From NCBI GenBank assembly GCA_012026855.1, contig VEOV01000074.1, positions 1 to 11,927 of the forward strand: a stretch of 11,927 nucleotides of DNA. The letters are read 5' to 3'. The number at the start of each line of letters is the position of its first letter. The first letter of the stretch is position 1. This document shows, one piece after another, positions 1-6,402 of the stretch. Origin of the DNA: Geobacter sp. (GTDB lineage Bacteria > Desulfobacterota > Desulfuromonadia > Geobacterales > DSM-12255). A model generated the notes under the pieces. That model searched no databases. It worked only from the letters and a program-made list of their open reading frames with translations, and was not told the origin of the DNA. The position numbers and the translations under genes are program-made.

Positions 1-1003
1 CCAGGTTACTGATCAGGCCGTTCAGTCTGCGCAGGGAGAAATCAAGGGCCACTGTGGCGTCAGGTGCCAGGTAGCGCTCCACGGATGAATGGGAGATGTC
101 ACGTTCGTGCCAGAGGGCGATATTTTCCAGGGCCGGGATGCACATGGCGCGCACGTAACGTGCCTGGCCGGTGAGGTTCTCAGAGAGGATCGGGTTGCGT
201 TTGTGGGGCATGGCGGAAGAGCCTTTCTGCCCCTTGGTGAACTGCTCCTCTGCCTCCAGCACTTCGGTACGCTGCAGGTGACGGACTTCAATGGCAATGC
301 GCTCCATGGAGGAAGCGATGATTGACAGGGTGCAGAAGTATTCGGCATGGCGGTCACGGGGGATGACCTGGGTGGAAACAGGCTCCGGCTTGAGCCCCAT
401 TTTCGCGCAGACATACTCCTCGACATAGGGGTTGATATTGGCAAAAGTGCCGACAGCGCCGGAAATGGCCCCGGTGGCGATGTTCTCCCGGGCGGCAAGC
501 AGGCGGGTGCGGTTGCGATCCATTTCAGCATAGAAAGAAGCAAGCTTGAGACCGAAAGTGACCGGTTCGGCATGAATACCGTGGGAGCGCCCCATGCAGA
601 CAGTATCCTTGTGCTCCAGCGCCCTCAGTTTCAGCGACTCCAGCAGCTTGTCAAGGTCGGCGAGCAGTTCATCGGCAGCCTGGACCATTTGCACGGAGAG
701 ACAGGTGTCGAGCACGTCCGATGAAGTCATCCCCTGGTGAATGAAGCGTGCTTCCGGGCCGACAAACTCGGCAACCGAGGTGAGAAAGGCAATGACGTCA
801 TGTTTGACCTCGGCCTCGATGGCATCAATCCGTTCGATATTGAAGTTGCCTTTTTCGCGGATGACCGGAACAACCTCTTTCGGTATCACGCCAAGTTCAG
901 CCTGGGCTTCACAGGCGAGGGTCTCTATTTCCAGCCAGATTCTGAACCGGTTCTCCGGTTCCCAGATTTTGGCCATGTCTGGGCGGGTGTAACGTGGGAT
1001 CAT
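1..1003 (-). CDS. purB: Adenylosuccinate lyase, C-terminus cut off by window edge
   Basis: Adenylosuccinate lyase is a cytoplasmic homotetramer that works twice in purine synthesis. It releases fumarate from SAICAR and from adenylosuccinate (giving AMP). The first 334 codons are visible; family members are about 430 residues, so roughly 100 C-terminal residues lie beyond the left edge. The protein starts MIPRYTRPDMAKIWEPENRF. It carries TSSDVLDTC (about 93-101), the SHG histidine (H141), STQVIPRDRHAEYF (210-223) and the superfamily signature GSSAMPHKRNP (261-271), whose flexible-loop serine is the catalytic residue in this family. The ATG is preceded by AAGGAG at good spacing. It lies 19 bases after the stop of the MBL-fold hydrolase gene, so the two are probably co-transcribed from the promoter at 1878-1906. 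The frame is intact across the visible part. The assignment is very secure. Confidence 0.97.
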   Translation of the reverse strand, partial: MIPRYTRPDMAKIWEPENRFRIWLEIETLACEAQAELGVIPKEVVPVIREKGNFNIERIDAIEAEVKHDVIAFLTSVAEFVGPEARFIHQGMTSSDVLDTCLSVQMVQAADELLADLDKLLESLKLRALEHKDTVCMGRSHGIHAEPVTFGLKLASFYAEMDRNRTRLLAARENIATGAISGAVGTFANINPYVEEYVCAKMGLKPEPVSTQVIPRDRHAEYFCTLSIIASSMERIAIEVRHLQRTEVLEAEEQFTKGQKGSSAMPHKRNPILSENLTGQARYVRAMCIPALENIALWHERDISHSSVERYLAPDATVALDFSLRRLNGLISNL

Positions 1004-1022
1004 TGATTACGTCTCCTTGCGA

Positions 1023-1793
1023 TTATATCTGCAGCATTTTGCTTGGTTTGTATTGGTCACCGATGGTCAGCTGTGGCGCACAGCAGTTCTGGCCGCCGAG
1101 CAGCTCGGTAGCTGCCTTGAACGGTAGCTGCGGGTCGTTATTGGTTTCGGAGAGATGGGCGAGAAAAACCCCCTCCAGATTCTCATGGAGGAGCTCTTCC
1201 AGCAGCTGCATCGATTCCGAATTGGAAATATGGCCGTGGCGAGATTTTATCCGCTGTTTCAGGTGCCATGGGTATGGACCGTTCATCAGCATATCTTCGT
1301 CATGGTTGGCTTCAATAACCAGCATCCGGCAGTGCCTGAGTTTTTCTGTGATCAGCCGGGTGACGATGCCGAAATCCGTGGCAAAGCCGAGTTTTCCTTC
1401 GCTGCTCTCTATGACAAAACCGACCGGATCGGTGGCATCGTGGGTTATGGGAAAGGGGTCAATCATCAGATCCCGATATTCGAAGGCATACCCCGATTCA
1501 AACTCGACGGTATCACATTTTTTCAGTACTGCGGCAGCTGCCTGTCTGGTCTGGTAGCTGGCCACCAGCGGGATTTTTAGTTTTCTCGCCAGGGTGCCGG
1601 CGCCGCGGGTGTGATCGTTGTGATCATGGGAAATCAGCACTGCATTAAGGCTTTGGGGGTCAACATCGATTGCGGCGAGACGACGCATGATTTCAACAGC
1701 AGACAGGCCGGCATCGATGAGAAGCCTGGTGTCGCCACTCTCCAGGTAAACGGCATTCCCTTTGCTGCCGCTGGCAAGGAGAGAGAGCTTCAA
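1023..1793 (-). CDS. YycJ/WalJ-type MBL-fold metal-dependent hydrolase
   Basis: A 256-residue metallo-beta-lactamase-fold protein, probably a cytoplasmic hydrolase binding two metal ions. The metal-ligand motif HDHNDH lies at residues 56-61. Further likely ligands are H118 (THD), D140 (FATDFG) and H213 (AHLSE). The segment EANHDEDML...GPYPWHLKQRI (about 161-182) is typical of the YycJ/WalJ branch. Some members of that branch have been linked to nuclease activity or cell-wall/DNA-damage phenotypes; the substrate here cannot be read from sequence. The start codon is TTG at 1793-1791, chosen because GGAGG sits five bases upstream and the N-terminus MKLSLLASGSKGN is the family's usual one; no better ATG is available. 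It is first in a two-gene unit with purB, and nothing obvious links the two functions. The family call is firm, the biological role unknown. Confidence 0.9.
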   Translation of the reverse strand: MKLSLLASGSKGNAVYLESGDTRLLIDAGLSAVEIMRRLAAIDVDPQSLNAVLISHDHNDHTRGAGTLARKLKIPLVASYQTRQAAAAVLKKCDTVEFESGYAFEYRDLMIDPFPITHDATDPVGFVIESSEGKLGFATDFGIVTRLITEKLRHCRMLVIEANHDEDMLMNGPYPWHLKQRIKSRHGHISNSESMQLLEELLHENLEGVFLAHLSETNNDPQLPFKAATELLGGQNCCAPQLTIGDQYKPSKMLQI

Positions 1794-1877
1794 TGTTTCC
1801 TCCGCTGATAAGTTGCTGAAATCAGGAGTTACTCTGGTGATTAATACTGAGCGTTAAATGCAGTTAGCAGACTAATT

Positions 1878-1906
1878 TTTATAACCCAAGTAGTTATTTT
1901 CTTCAA
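1878..1906 (-). promoter_or_regulatory. Sigma-70-type promoter for the MBL hydrolase-purB unit
   Basis: On the minus strand TTGAAG (1906-1901) is followed after exactly 17 bases by TATAAA (1883-1878). Transcription would start near 1871, giving a leader of about 77 bases before the TTG start. It matches the consensus well but has not been tested. Confidence 0.6.
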
Positions 1907-1972
1907 GGTTAAATTAGCCTTCAAAGGGCGCTTTCAAATCCCAAATGATTATGAAATTTTTATGGAAATCGG

Positions 1973-2000
1973 TTGACGATGGGGTTTTCGTTCGTATAAT
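1973..2000 (+). promoter_or_regulatory. Sigma-70-type promoter for gap and the glycolytic operon
   Basis: TTGACG (1973-1978) and a perfect TATAAT (1995-2000) are separated by 16 bases, with A/T-rich sequence upstream that could act as an UP element. The predicted leader is about 50 bases and ends in the strong ribosome site AGGAGGAG before the gap ATG. This is the best promoter match in the window. Confidence 0.75.
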
Positions 2001-2057
2001 ATGCTTTTCTTGTGACGGGTTGACCCGCCGAAGACTAATTCCACCAGGAGGAGATTC

Positions 2058-3056
2058 ATGGCAATCAGGGTAGGTATTAATGGTTTTGGACGTATCGGGC
2101 GGACAGTTCTTCGCTACGCAGTAAAGGAAAAGGGGATTGAGATAGTTGCAATCAACGATCTTACCGATGCCAAAACCCTTGCCCATCTGCTCAAGTATGA
2201 CTCCGTACATGGGCCGTTTCAAGGCACAGTAGAATACAACGCCAACGAGCTGATTATCGATGGCAAGGCGATCAAGATTCTGGCCGTGAAAAATCCTGAA
2301 GAGCTTCCCTGGAAAGAGCTTAATGTTGATCTCGTCCTTGAGTCTACCGGACTGTTTACCGCCCGGGCAAAAGCCGAGCTGCATCTCAAGGCAGGCGCCA
2401 AAAAGGTTATTATTTCCGCTCCGGCAACTGATGAAGATATCACTGTCGTCATGGGGGTTAATCATACCCTCTACAATTCAGCCAAGCACAATATAGTTTC
2501 CAACGCCTCCTGCACCACCAACTGCCTCGCACCGGTTGCCAAGGTTCTTAACGATTCCTTCGGGATCGAGAAGGGGCTTATGACCACGATCCACTCCTAT
2601 ACCAATGATCAGAACATCCTCGACCTGCCCCACAAGGATCTGCGTCGCGCCAGAGCTGCCGCACTCTCCATGATTCCTACTTCTACCGGCGCTGCCAAGG
2701 CTGTTTCACTGGTACTTCCGGAGCTGAAGGGTAAACTTGACGGCTTCGCCATCCGTGTGCCGACACCTAATGTTTCCGTGGTCGATTTGACCTGTACCCT
2801 CAAGAACGCAACTGATGCCGCCACCGTCAACGCCGCCCTGAAGGCAGCCGCAGAAGGGCCACTCAAAGGGGTTCTCGGCTACTCCGAGGAGGAGCTTGTC
2901 TCTATTGACTACAACGGTTGTCCGCTGTCATCAATTGTTGATGCCAAGAGCACCAAGGTTATCGACGGCAACCTGCTCAAGGTTCTTACCTGGTACGACA
3001 ATGAATCAGGCTTTTCCAAGAGGGTCGTCGATCTCATCAACTACATGTATAAATAA
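2058..3056 (+). CDS. gap: Glyceraldehyde-3-phosphate dehydrogenase, type I
   Basis: This tetrameric cytoplasmic enzyme converts glyceraldehyde-3-phosphate, NAD+ and phosphate to 1,3-bisphosphoglycerate, reversibly, so it serves both glycolysis and gluconeogenesis. The 332-residue length is normal. The Rossmann motif GINGFGRIGR is at 6-15, and the aspartate of INDLTDA (D34) indicates NAD+ rather than NADP+ preference. The active-site signature ASCTTNCLAP (150-159) has catalytic C152, with general base H179 (TTIHS). The ATG follows an AGGAGGAG ribosome site and the frame is complete. It is the first gene of gap-pgk-tpiA, 65 bases before pgk with a terminator-like hairpin between them. The assignment is certain; the physiological direction cannot be told from sequence. 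Confidence 0.98.
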   Translation: MAIRVGINGFGRIGRTVLRYAVKEKGIEIVAINDLTDAKTLAHLLKYDSVHGPFQGTVEYNANELIIDGKAIKILAVKNPEELPWKELNVDLVLESTGLFTARAKAELHLKAGAKKVIISAPATDEDITVVMGVNHTLYNSAKHNIVSNASCTTNCLAPVAKVLNDSFGIEKGLMTTIHSYTNDQNILDLPHKDLRRARAAALSMIPTSTGAAKAVSLVLPELKGKLDGFAIRVPTPNVSVVDLTCTLKNATDAATVNAALKAAAEGPLKGVLGYSEEELVSIDYNGCPLSSIVDAKSTKVIDGNLLKVLTWYDNESGFSKRVVDLINYMYK

Positions 3057-3078
3057 CAGACGATAATATTCCAGACTG

Positions 3079-3104
3079 GGGGGGACTTGTTCCCCCTCTT
3101 TTTT
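3079..3104 (+). terminator. Intrinsic terminator-like hairpin between gap and pgk
   Basis: GGGGGA (3080-3085) pairs with TCCCCC (3091-3096) around the loop CTTGT, followed by TC and six T. The stem is short (6 bp) but almost all G:C, and it lies between two genes expected to be co-transcribed. Partial termination, or a 3'-stabilising structure on the gap mRNA, is the likely role. I see no separate good promoter between it and pgk. Confidence 0.65.
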
Positions 3105-3121
3105 GTCCAAAGGAGAATTTT

Positions 3122-4318
3122 ATGCCGATCCGTTATATTGATCAGCTCAAGGATATCAAAGGGAAGAAGGTTTTCATCCGGGTCGACTTCAATGTACCCC
3201 AGGATGACAAGGGGAATATCACCGAAGACACCAGGATTGCCGGCGCTGTGCCGACCATCAAGTACGCTCTGGAGCAGGGGGCAAAGGTTGTCCTTGCCTC
3301 TCACCTGGGAAGACCCAAGGGGGAGAAGAAACCCAAGTACACCATGACACCGGCGTCAAAACGGCTGTCACAGCTGATCTGCAAGAAGGTAATCCAGGCA
3401 CCTGACTGCTTCGGTCCCGAGGTTGACAAGCTGATCAACGCCATGAAGCCTGGTGAAGTTGTCATGCTGGAAAATGTCCGCTTTTATCCGGGGGAAGAGA
3501 AGAATGATGTCGAGTTCGCCCGGCAGCTGGTCAATGGCTGCGAAATCTACATCAACGACGCCTTTGCCGTTTCTCACCGGGCCCATGCTTCGGTGGAGGC
3601 GATCACCAAGCTGATCCCGACCATTGCTGCCGGCTTCCTGATGAAAAATGAAATGACCTTCTTCGACAAGGCCATGAGCAACCCGGTGCGGCCGCTGGTG
3701 GCCATCCTCGGCGGCGCCAAGGTCTCCGGCAAGCTGGAAGTGCTGGAGAAGCTGGTCAACAAGGTGGACAAGATCGTTATCGGCGGTGGTATGGCCTTCA
3801 CCTTTCTGAAGGCCATGGGCTACTCGGTGGGCAAGTCGCTGGTAGAGGATGAGTTGATCACCACTGCCAAGAAGATCATGGACAAGGCCAGGAAGCGGGG
3901 AGTTACTTTTTACCTGCCGGTGGACTGCGTCGTGGCCAATGCCTTTGACGCCAAGGCCACCAATTTCGTTACCCCGGTACAGGAGATCCCCGAAGGGTGG
4001 ATGGCTCTTGATATCGGTCCGGCCTCGGCCACCCTGTTTGCTGAAACCCTGCGGGATGCCAAGACCGTCATCTGGAACGGCCCCATGGGAGTCTTCGAAA
4101 TGGACGCCTTTGCCCGCGGCACCTTCAGCGTGGCTGAAGCCGTCGGCAACTGTTTTGCCACCACCGTCATCGGCGGCGGCGATACCGATGCCGCTGTTAA
4201 CAAGGCCGGGGTAGCCGACAAGGTGAGCTACATCTCCACCGGCGGCGGTGCCTTCCTGGAGCTGCTGGAAGGGAAGATCCTGCCAGGTGTCAAGGCCCTG
4301 GACGTCAAATCAAAATAG
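3122..4318 (+). CDS. pgk: Phosphoglycerate kinase
   Basis: This monomeric cytoplasmic kinase transfers phosphate between 1,3-bisphosphoglycerate and ADP, making ATP and 3-phosphoglycerate, and consumes the product of the gap enzyme. At 398 residues it has full family length. The N-domain substrate-binding elements are RVDFNVP (20-26), SHLGRP (60-65), LENVRFYPGEEKND (116-129) and INDAF...HRAH (144-155). The nucleotide-binding C-domain shows LGGAKVSGKLEVL (196-208), IGGGMAFTFL (220-229), WNGPMGVFE (318-326) and GGGDT (351-355). A clear AAAGGAG ribosome site precedes the ATG. Its TAG stop overlaps the ribosome site of tpiA ten bases ahead, so the two are surely translated from one message. The separate fused pgk-tpi form known in Thermotoga does not occur here. 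Confidence 0.98.
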   Translation: MPIRYIDQLKDIKGKKVFIRVDFNVPQDDKGNITEDTRIAGAVPTIKYALEQGAKVVLASHLGRPKGEKKPKYTMTPASKRLSQLICKKVIQAPDCFGPEVDKLINAMKPGEVVMLENVRFYPGEEKNDVEFARQLVNGCEIYINDAFAVSHRAHASVEAITKLIPTIAAGFLMKNEMTFFDKAMSNPVRPLVAILGGAKVSGKLEVLEKLVNKVDKIVIGGGMAFTFLKAMGYSVGKSLVEDELITTAKKIMDKARKRGVTFYLPVDCVVANAFDAKATNFVTPVQEIPEGWMALDIGPASATLFAETLRDAKTVIWNGPMGVFEMDAFARGTFSVAEAVGNCFATTVIGGGDTDAAVNKAGVADKVSYISTGGGAFLELLEGKILPGVKALDVKSK

Positions 4319-4328
4319 GAGACAGTCA

Positions 4329-5075
4329 ATGCGTACACCTGTAATTGCCGGCAACTGGAAACTTTTCAAGAAATCAGCCGAAGCCCTGCAGTTGGTGGAA
4401 GGGCTCATCCCCCTGGTAAAGGGCAAGAGCGGGGTGGAAATTGTTGTTGCCCCGGTATTCACGGTGCTTGACCGGGTTGCCAAGGCTATCTCCGGAACTA
4501 ATATCAAACTGTCTGCCCAGGATTGCTACTGGGAAGAAGAGGGGGCTTTCACCGGCGAAGTTTCTTCCGGCATGCTCCTTGACGCCGGCTGCAGCCACGT
4601 CATCATCGGCCATTCAGAGCGGCGCCAGTACTTCGGCGAAACTGACGCCACAGTCAACAAAAAGATCAAGGCAGCCCTGGCAGCCGGTCTCGTAGCCATC
4701 TTCTGCATCGGTGAAACCCTCGAAGAGAGGGAGTCCGGCAGGACATTCGACGTACTTGGCACCCAGATAAAGGGTGGTCTGTCAGGCATTGATTCCCTGC
4801 AGAATGTCATTGTCGCCTATGAGCCGGTCTGGGCAATCGGCACAGGCAAAACCGCATCAGATGCCCAGGCACAGGAGGCCCACGCCTTCATCCGGGGCGA
4901 GATTGCCGCTCTCTATGGCGCTGATGCCGCCGGGAAAATGAGGATTCTCTATGGCGGCAGCGTCAAGCCTGAGAACGTTGCCGGTCTGATCAGCCAGCCT
5001 GACATCGACGGAGCCCTGGTTGGCGGCGCCAGCCTCAAGGCCGATTCGTTTGCCGCTCTGGTCAACGCAGCATAA
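4329..5075 (+). CDS. tpiA: Triose-phosphate isomerase
   Basis: This dimeric (beta/alpha)8 barrel interconverts dihydroxyacetone phosphate and glyceraldehyde-3-phosphate, feeding the gap enzyme encoded two genes upstream. The 248-residue length is normal. Catalytic residues are in place: N9 and K11 in AGNWKLFK, H95 in IIGHSERR, and E165 in AYEPVWAIGTGKT. The phosphate-binding ILYGGSV and GALVGGASL lie near the C-terminus. The frame is open further upstream, inside pgk, but the ATG at 4329 is the right start: AGGAG lies at 4317-4321 and the protein then begins at the canonical MRTPVIAGNWK. The gene begins 10 bases after pgk and completes the triose-phosphate block. No terminator separates it from secG. 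Confidence 0.97.
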   Translation: MRTPVIAGNWKLFKKSAEALQLVEGLIPLVKGKSGVEIVVAPVFTVLDRVAKAISGTNIKLSAQDCYWEEEGAFTGEVSSGMLLDAGCSHVIIGHSERRQYFGETDATVNKKIKAALAAGLVAIFCIGETLEERESGRTFDVLGTQIKGGLSGIDSLQNVIVAYEPVWAIGTGKTASDAQAQEAHAFIRGEIAALYGADAAGKMRILYGGSVKPENVAGLISQPDIDGALVGGASLKADSFAALVNAA

Positions 5076-5088
5076 AACACTTTGAAAT

Positions 5089-5116
5089 TTGGACAGAGTG
5101 TGCTATCTAATTTAAT
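5089..5116 (+). promoter_or_regulatory. Possible weak promoter ahead of secG
   Basis: TTGGAC (5089-5094) and TTTAAT (5111-5116) are 16 bases apart in the 69-base tpiA-secG gap. The match is modest and the site may be fortuitous, since secG could simply be read through from tpiA. Confidence 0.3.
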
Positions 5117-5144
5117 CCCGATATGGGGTTGAGAGGGTTAACAG

Positions 5145-5525
5145 ATGTTTTACGTACTTGTATTCCTGCATATTTTCGTGAGCATAGCACTGATCGGCAT
5201 TGTTCTGCTGCAGTCTGGCAAAGGCGCTGAAATGGGCGCTTCCTTCGGAGCCGGCGGCAGTCAGACTGTATTCGGTGCCACCGGTGGCAATACCTTCATG
5301 AACAGGTTGACAACCGGCGCAGCAGTCATCTTCATGCTGACATCGCTGACCCTGGCTCACCTGTCATCCGGCGGCAACAGCTCATCCATCATGTCCGGCA
5401 AGAAAGCTCCTGCTGCCCCGGCAGCACCGGCACAGAGCAGCGCTCCGGCAGCACCTGCTGCGCCTGCAGCACCCGCAGCGCCTGCCACAGCACCGGCACA
5501 GACACCAGCTGCTCCGGCAAAATAG
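5145..5525 (+). CDS. secG: Protein translocase subunit SecG with Ala/Pro-rich tail
   Basis: SecG is the small inner-membrane partner of SecY and SecE and aids SecA-driven export. The 126-residue protein has a first membrane helix at about 2-22 and the family hallmark VLLQSGKGAEMGASFGAGGS (20-39), then TVFGATGGNTFMNR. The second helix is at about 55-73. From about residue 86 the sequence becomes almost pure Ala/Pro with a little Gln and Ser. Such tails occur in some SecG proteins and are not needed for recognition of the family. The ribosome site (GAGAGGG) is weaker than those of the glycolytic genes. It follows tpiA by 69 bases without a terminator, an arrangement common in bacteria, so at least partial co-transcription is likely. 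Confidence 0.95.
   Translation: MFYVLVFLHIFVSIALIGIVLLQSGKGAEMGASFGAGGSQTVFGATGGNTFMNRLTTGAAVIFMLTSLTLAHLSSGGNSSSIMSGKKAPAAPAAPAQSSAPAAPAAPAAPAAPATAPAQTPAAPAK
5404..5522 (+). repeat. Low-complexity Ala/Pro-coding repeat in secG
   Basis: This GCN/CCN-rich stretch encodes AP and AAP units. It contains an exact 15-base direct repeat, CAGCACCGGCACAGA, at 5422-5436 and 5488-5502. The copies are 66 bases apart, a multiple of three, so slippage would change tail length without breaking the frame. Confidence 0.7.
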
Positions 5526-5535
5526 AAATTTATTG

Positions 5536-5564
5536 TTGACACTGCAGCGCTCCTGTTGTAAAAG
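5536..5564 (+). promoter_or_regulatory. Promoter for tRNA-Leu
   Basis: A perfect -35 box TTGACA (5536-5541) is followed after 17 bases by TAAAAG (5559-5564). Transcription would start near 5571, leaving a leader of about 42 bases for RNase P to remove before the tRNA at 5613. Confidence 0.6.
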
Positions 5565-5612
5565 ATTGATTCTTGTTTCGCAGCAGTAAATTGATAATTG
5601 AATACGGTTTGT

Positions 5613-5699
5613 GCGGTGGTGGCGGAATTGGTAGACGCACCAGCTTGAGGGGCTGGCGGGGGCAACTTCGTGATGGTTCGAGTCCATTCCACCGCACCA
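5613..5699 (+). tRNA. tRNA-Leu, anticodon GAG
   Basis: An 87-base class II tRNA reading CUU/CUC leucine codons. The acceptor arms are GCGGTGG (5613-5619) and CCACCGC (5689-5695), with discriminator A and an encoded CCA end (5697-5699). The D-arm is GCG...CGC. The anticodon stem is CCAGC/GCTGG (5640-5644, 5652-5656) around loop TTGAGGG, with anticodon GAG at 5647-5649. A long variable arm typical of tRNA-Leu follows, then T-arm GATGG-TTCGAGT-CCATT with one G.T pair. It has its own promoter and terminator and so forms an independent unit. Confidence 0.96.
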
Positions 5700-5705
5700 A
5701 TTTTA

Positions 5706-5735
5706 AAAAAACCCGTTCATTGCAACGGGTTTTTT
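5706..5735 (+). terminator. Intrinsic terminator after tRNA-Leu
   Basis: AAAAAACCCGTT (5706-5717) and AACGGGTTTTTT (5724-5735) form a perfect 12-bp stem with loop CATTGC. The T-tract is part of the 3' arm. It starts seven bases after the tRNA CCA. Confidence 0.9.
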
Positions 5736-5831
5736 ATTTTCAGGCAGTTTTTGTTGTGTTGCAGCCAGACAGGTGTCAACCATGAGGCTGCCTGAGCTGT
5801 TTCAGCATGTCGTGCTTTCGAGGACGACGGA

Positions 5832-5860
5832 TTGTTCTTTTCATGACAGAGTGGTATTGT
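5832..5860 (+). promoter_or_regulatory. Possible promoter for ssrA
   Basis: TTGTTC (5832-5837) and TATTGT (5855-5860) with 17-base spacing would start transcription about 20 bases before the mature tmRNA 5' end, which suits RNase P processing. Each box matches at four positions, so this is tentative. A TAAAAT at 5878-5883 seems too close to the mature end. Confidence 0.35.
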
Positions 5861-5887
5861 GAGAAGAGAGAGTAGAGTAAAATTCTT

Positions 5888-6245
5888 GGGGGTGTAAAGG
5901 TTTCGACGGGGGTAGGAAGCAAAGGTTGCATGCCGGGGATGTGGGTTGGCCCCGTTAACAATCCCACACGGCTATAGATGCCGACAATTATGATTACGCT
6001 GTAGCAGCTTAATAACCTGTTACCGTCCGTCCGCGCTCTTCTCGGGGGTTAGGAACGGACGTCATTTACTCGAGATAGTTCCCTTGAGCGCCTTTGGCTT
6101 GGGAGCGAAACCTAAGGAGGATCGCGGTTTGAGTATCCTGTTCAGTGGAGACGAGGACTGCTAAAACTTAAATACTGAAACAAGCATGTAGACCCCTTAT
6201 GTGTATGATCTTCGGACGCGGGTTCGATTCCCGCCACCTCCACCA
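5888..6245 (+). ncRNA. ssrA: tmRNA (transfer-messenger RNA)
   Basis: This one-piece tmRNA rescues ribosomes stalled on broken messages, together with SmpB. Its tRNA-like part is formed by GGGGGTG (5888-5894) and CACCTCC (6235-6241), which pair over seven bases with one G.T, plus discriminator A and an encoded CCA (6243-6245). The conserved 5' segment (GGTTTCGACGGGGGT) and the 3' T-arm (GCGGG-TTCGATT-CCCGC) are clear. The message part starts at resume codon GCC (5980-5982) and reads ADNYDYAVAA, then two TAA stops (6010-6015). The complementary CCGTCCGT and ACGGACG segments after it (about 6024-6061) are the expected pseudoknot arms. No internal break is seen, so it is not the permuted two-piece form found in alphaproteobacteria and some others. 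Confidence 0.97.
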
Positions 6246-6276
6246 ATAGACAATCCACATCAGCGCAAAGCAGTTC

Positions 6277-6305
6277 AAAAAGCCTTGAGAAATCAGGGCT
6301 TTTTT
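6277..6305 (+). terminator. Intrinsic terminator after ssrA
   Basis: AAAAAGCCTTGA (6277-6288) pairs with TCAGGGCTTTTT (6293-6304), 12 bp with one G.T pair, around a GAAA tetraloop. The T-run is in the 3' arm and continues to 6305. It lies about 30 bases beyond the tmRNA CCA. Confidence 0.88.
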
Positions 6306-6349
6306 GATATATGCTTTGTCCTGTTCAAGGGTTAATCGTTAATGGAGCA

Positions 6350-6360
6350 TGTGAGTCACA
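6350..6360 (+). promoter_or_regulatory. Palindrome upstream of the protease gene, possible operator
   Basis: TGTGAGTCACA is a perfect 5-bp inverted repeat with one central base, located 42 bases before the protease ATG. The half-sites resemble CRP-type TGTGA, but the usual six-base spacing is absent, so a CRP/FNR site is not supported. It may be chance. I could not identify a convincing promoter in 6306-6402. Confidence 0.25.
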
Positions 6361-6402
6361 CTTGGACATATCAAGATAAGTAGTCTGTTTTTATGAGGCA
6401 CT

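Noticed and set aside
22..573. 183-residue minus-strand open frame inside purB
   Set aside because: It lies in another frame of the same strand as purB, whose GSSAMPHKRNP signature shows the true frame.
994..1557. 187-residue plus-strand open frame opposite the MBL hydrolase
   Set aside because: It overlaps a gene with a clear metal-binding motif on the other strand; composition is Ser/Trp-rich and typical of a shadow frame.
4248..4328. Upstream extension of tpiA inside pgk
   Set aside because: It would add 27 non-homologous residues; the ribosome site and canonical N-terminus support the start at 4329.
6222..6245. Phage or island attachment site at the tmRNA 3' end
   Set aside because: The tmRNA 3' end is a classic integration site, but I found no second copy of its 3' sequence and no integrase in the window.
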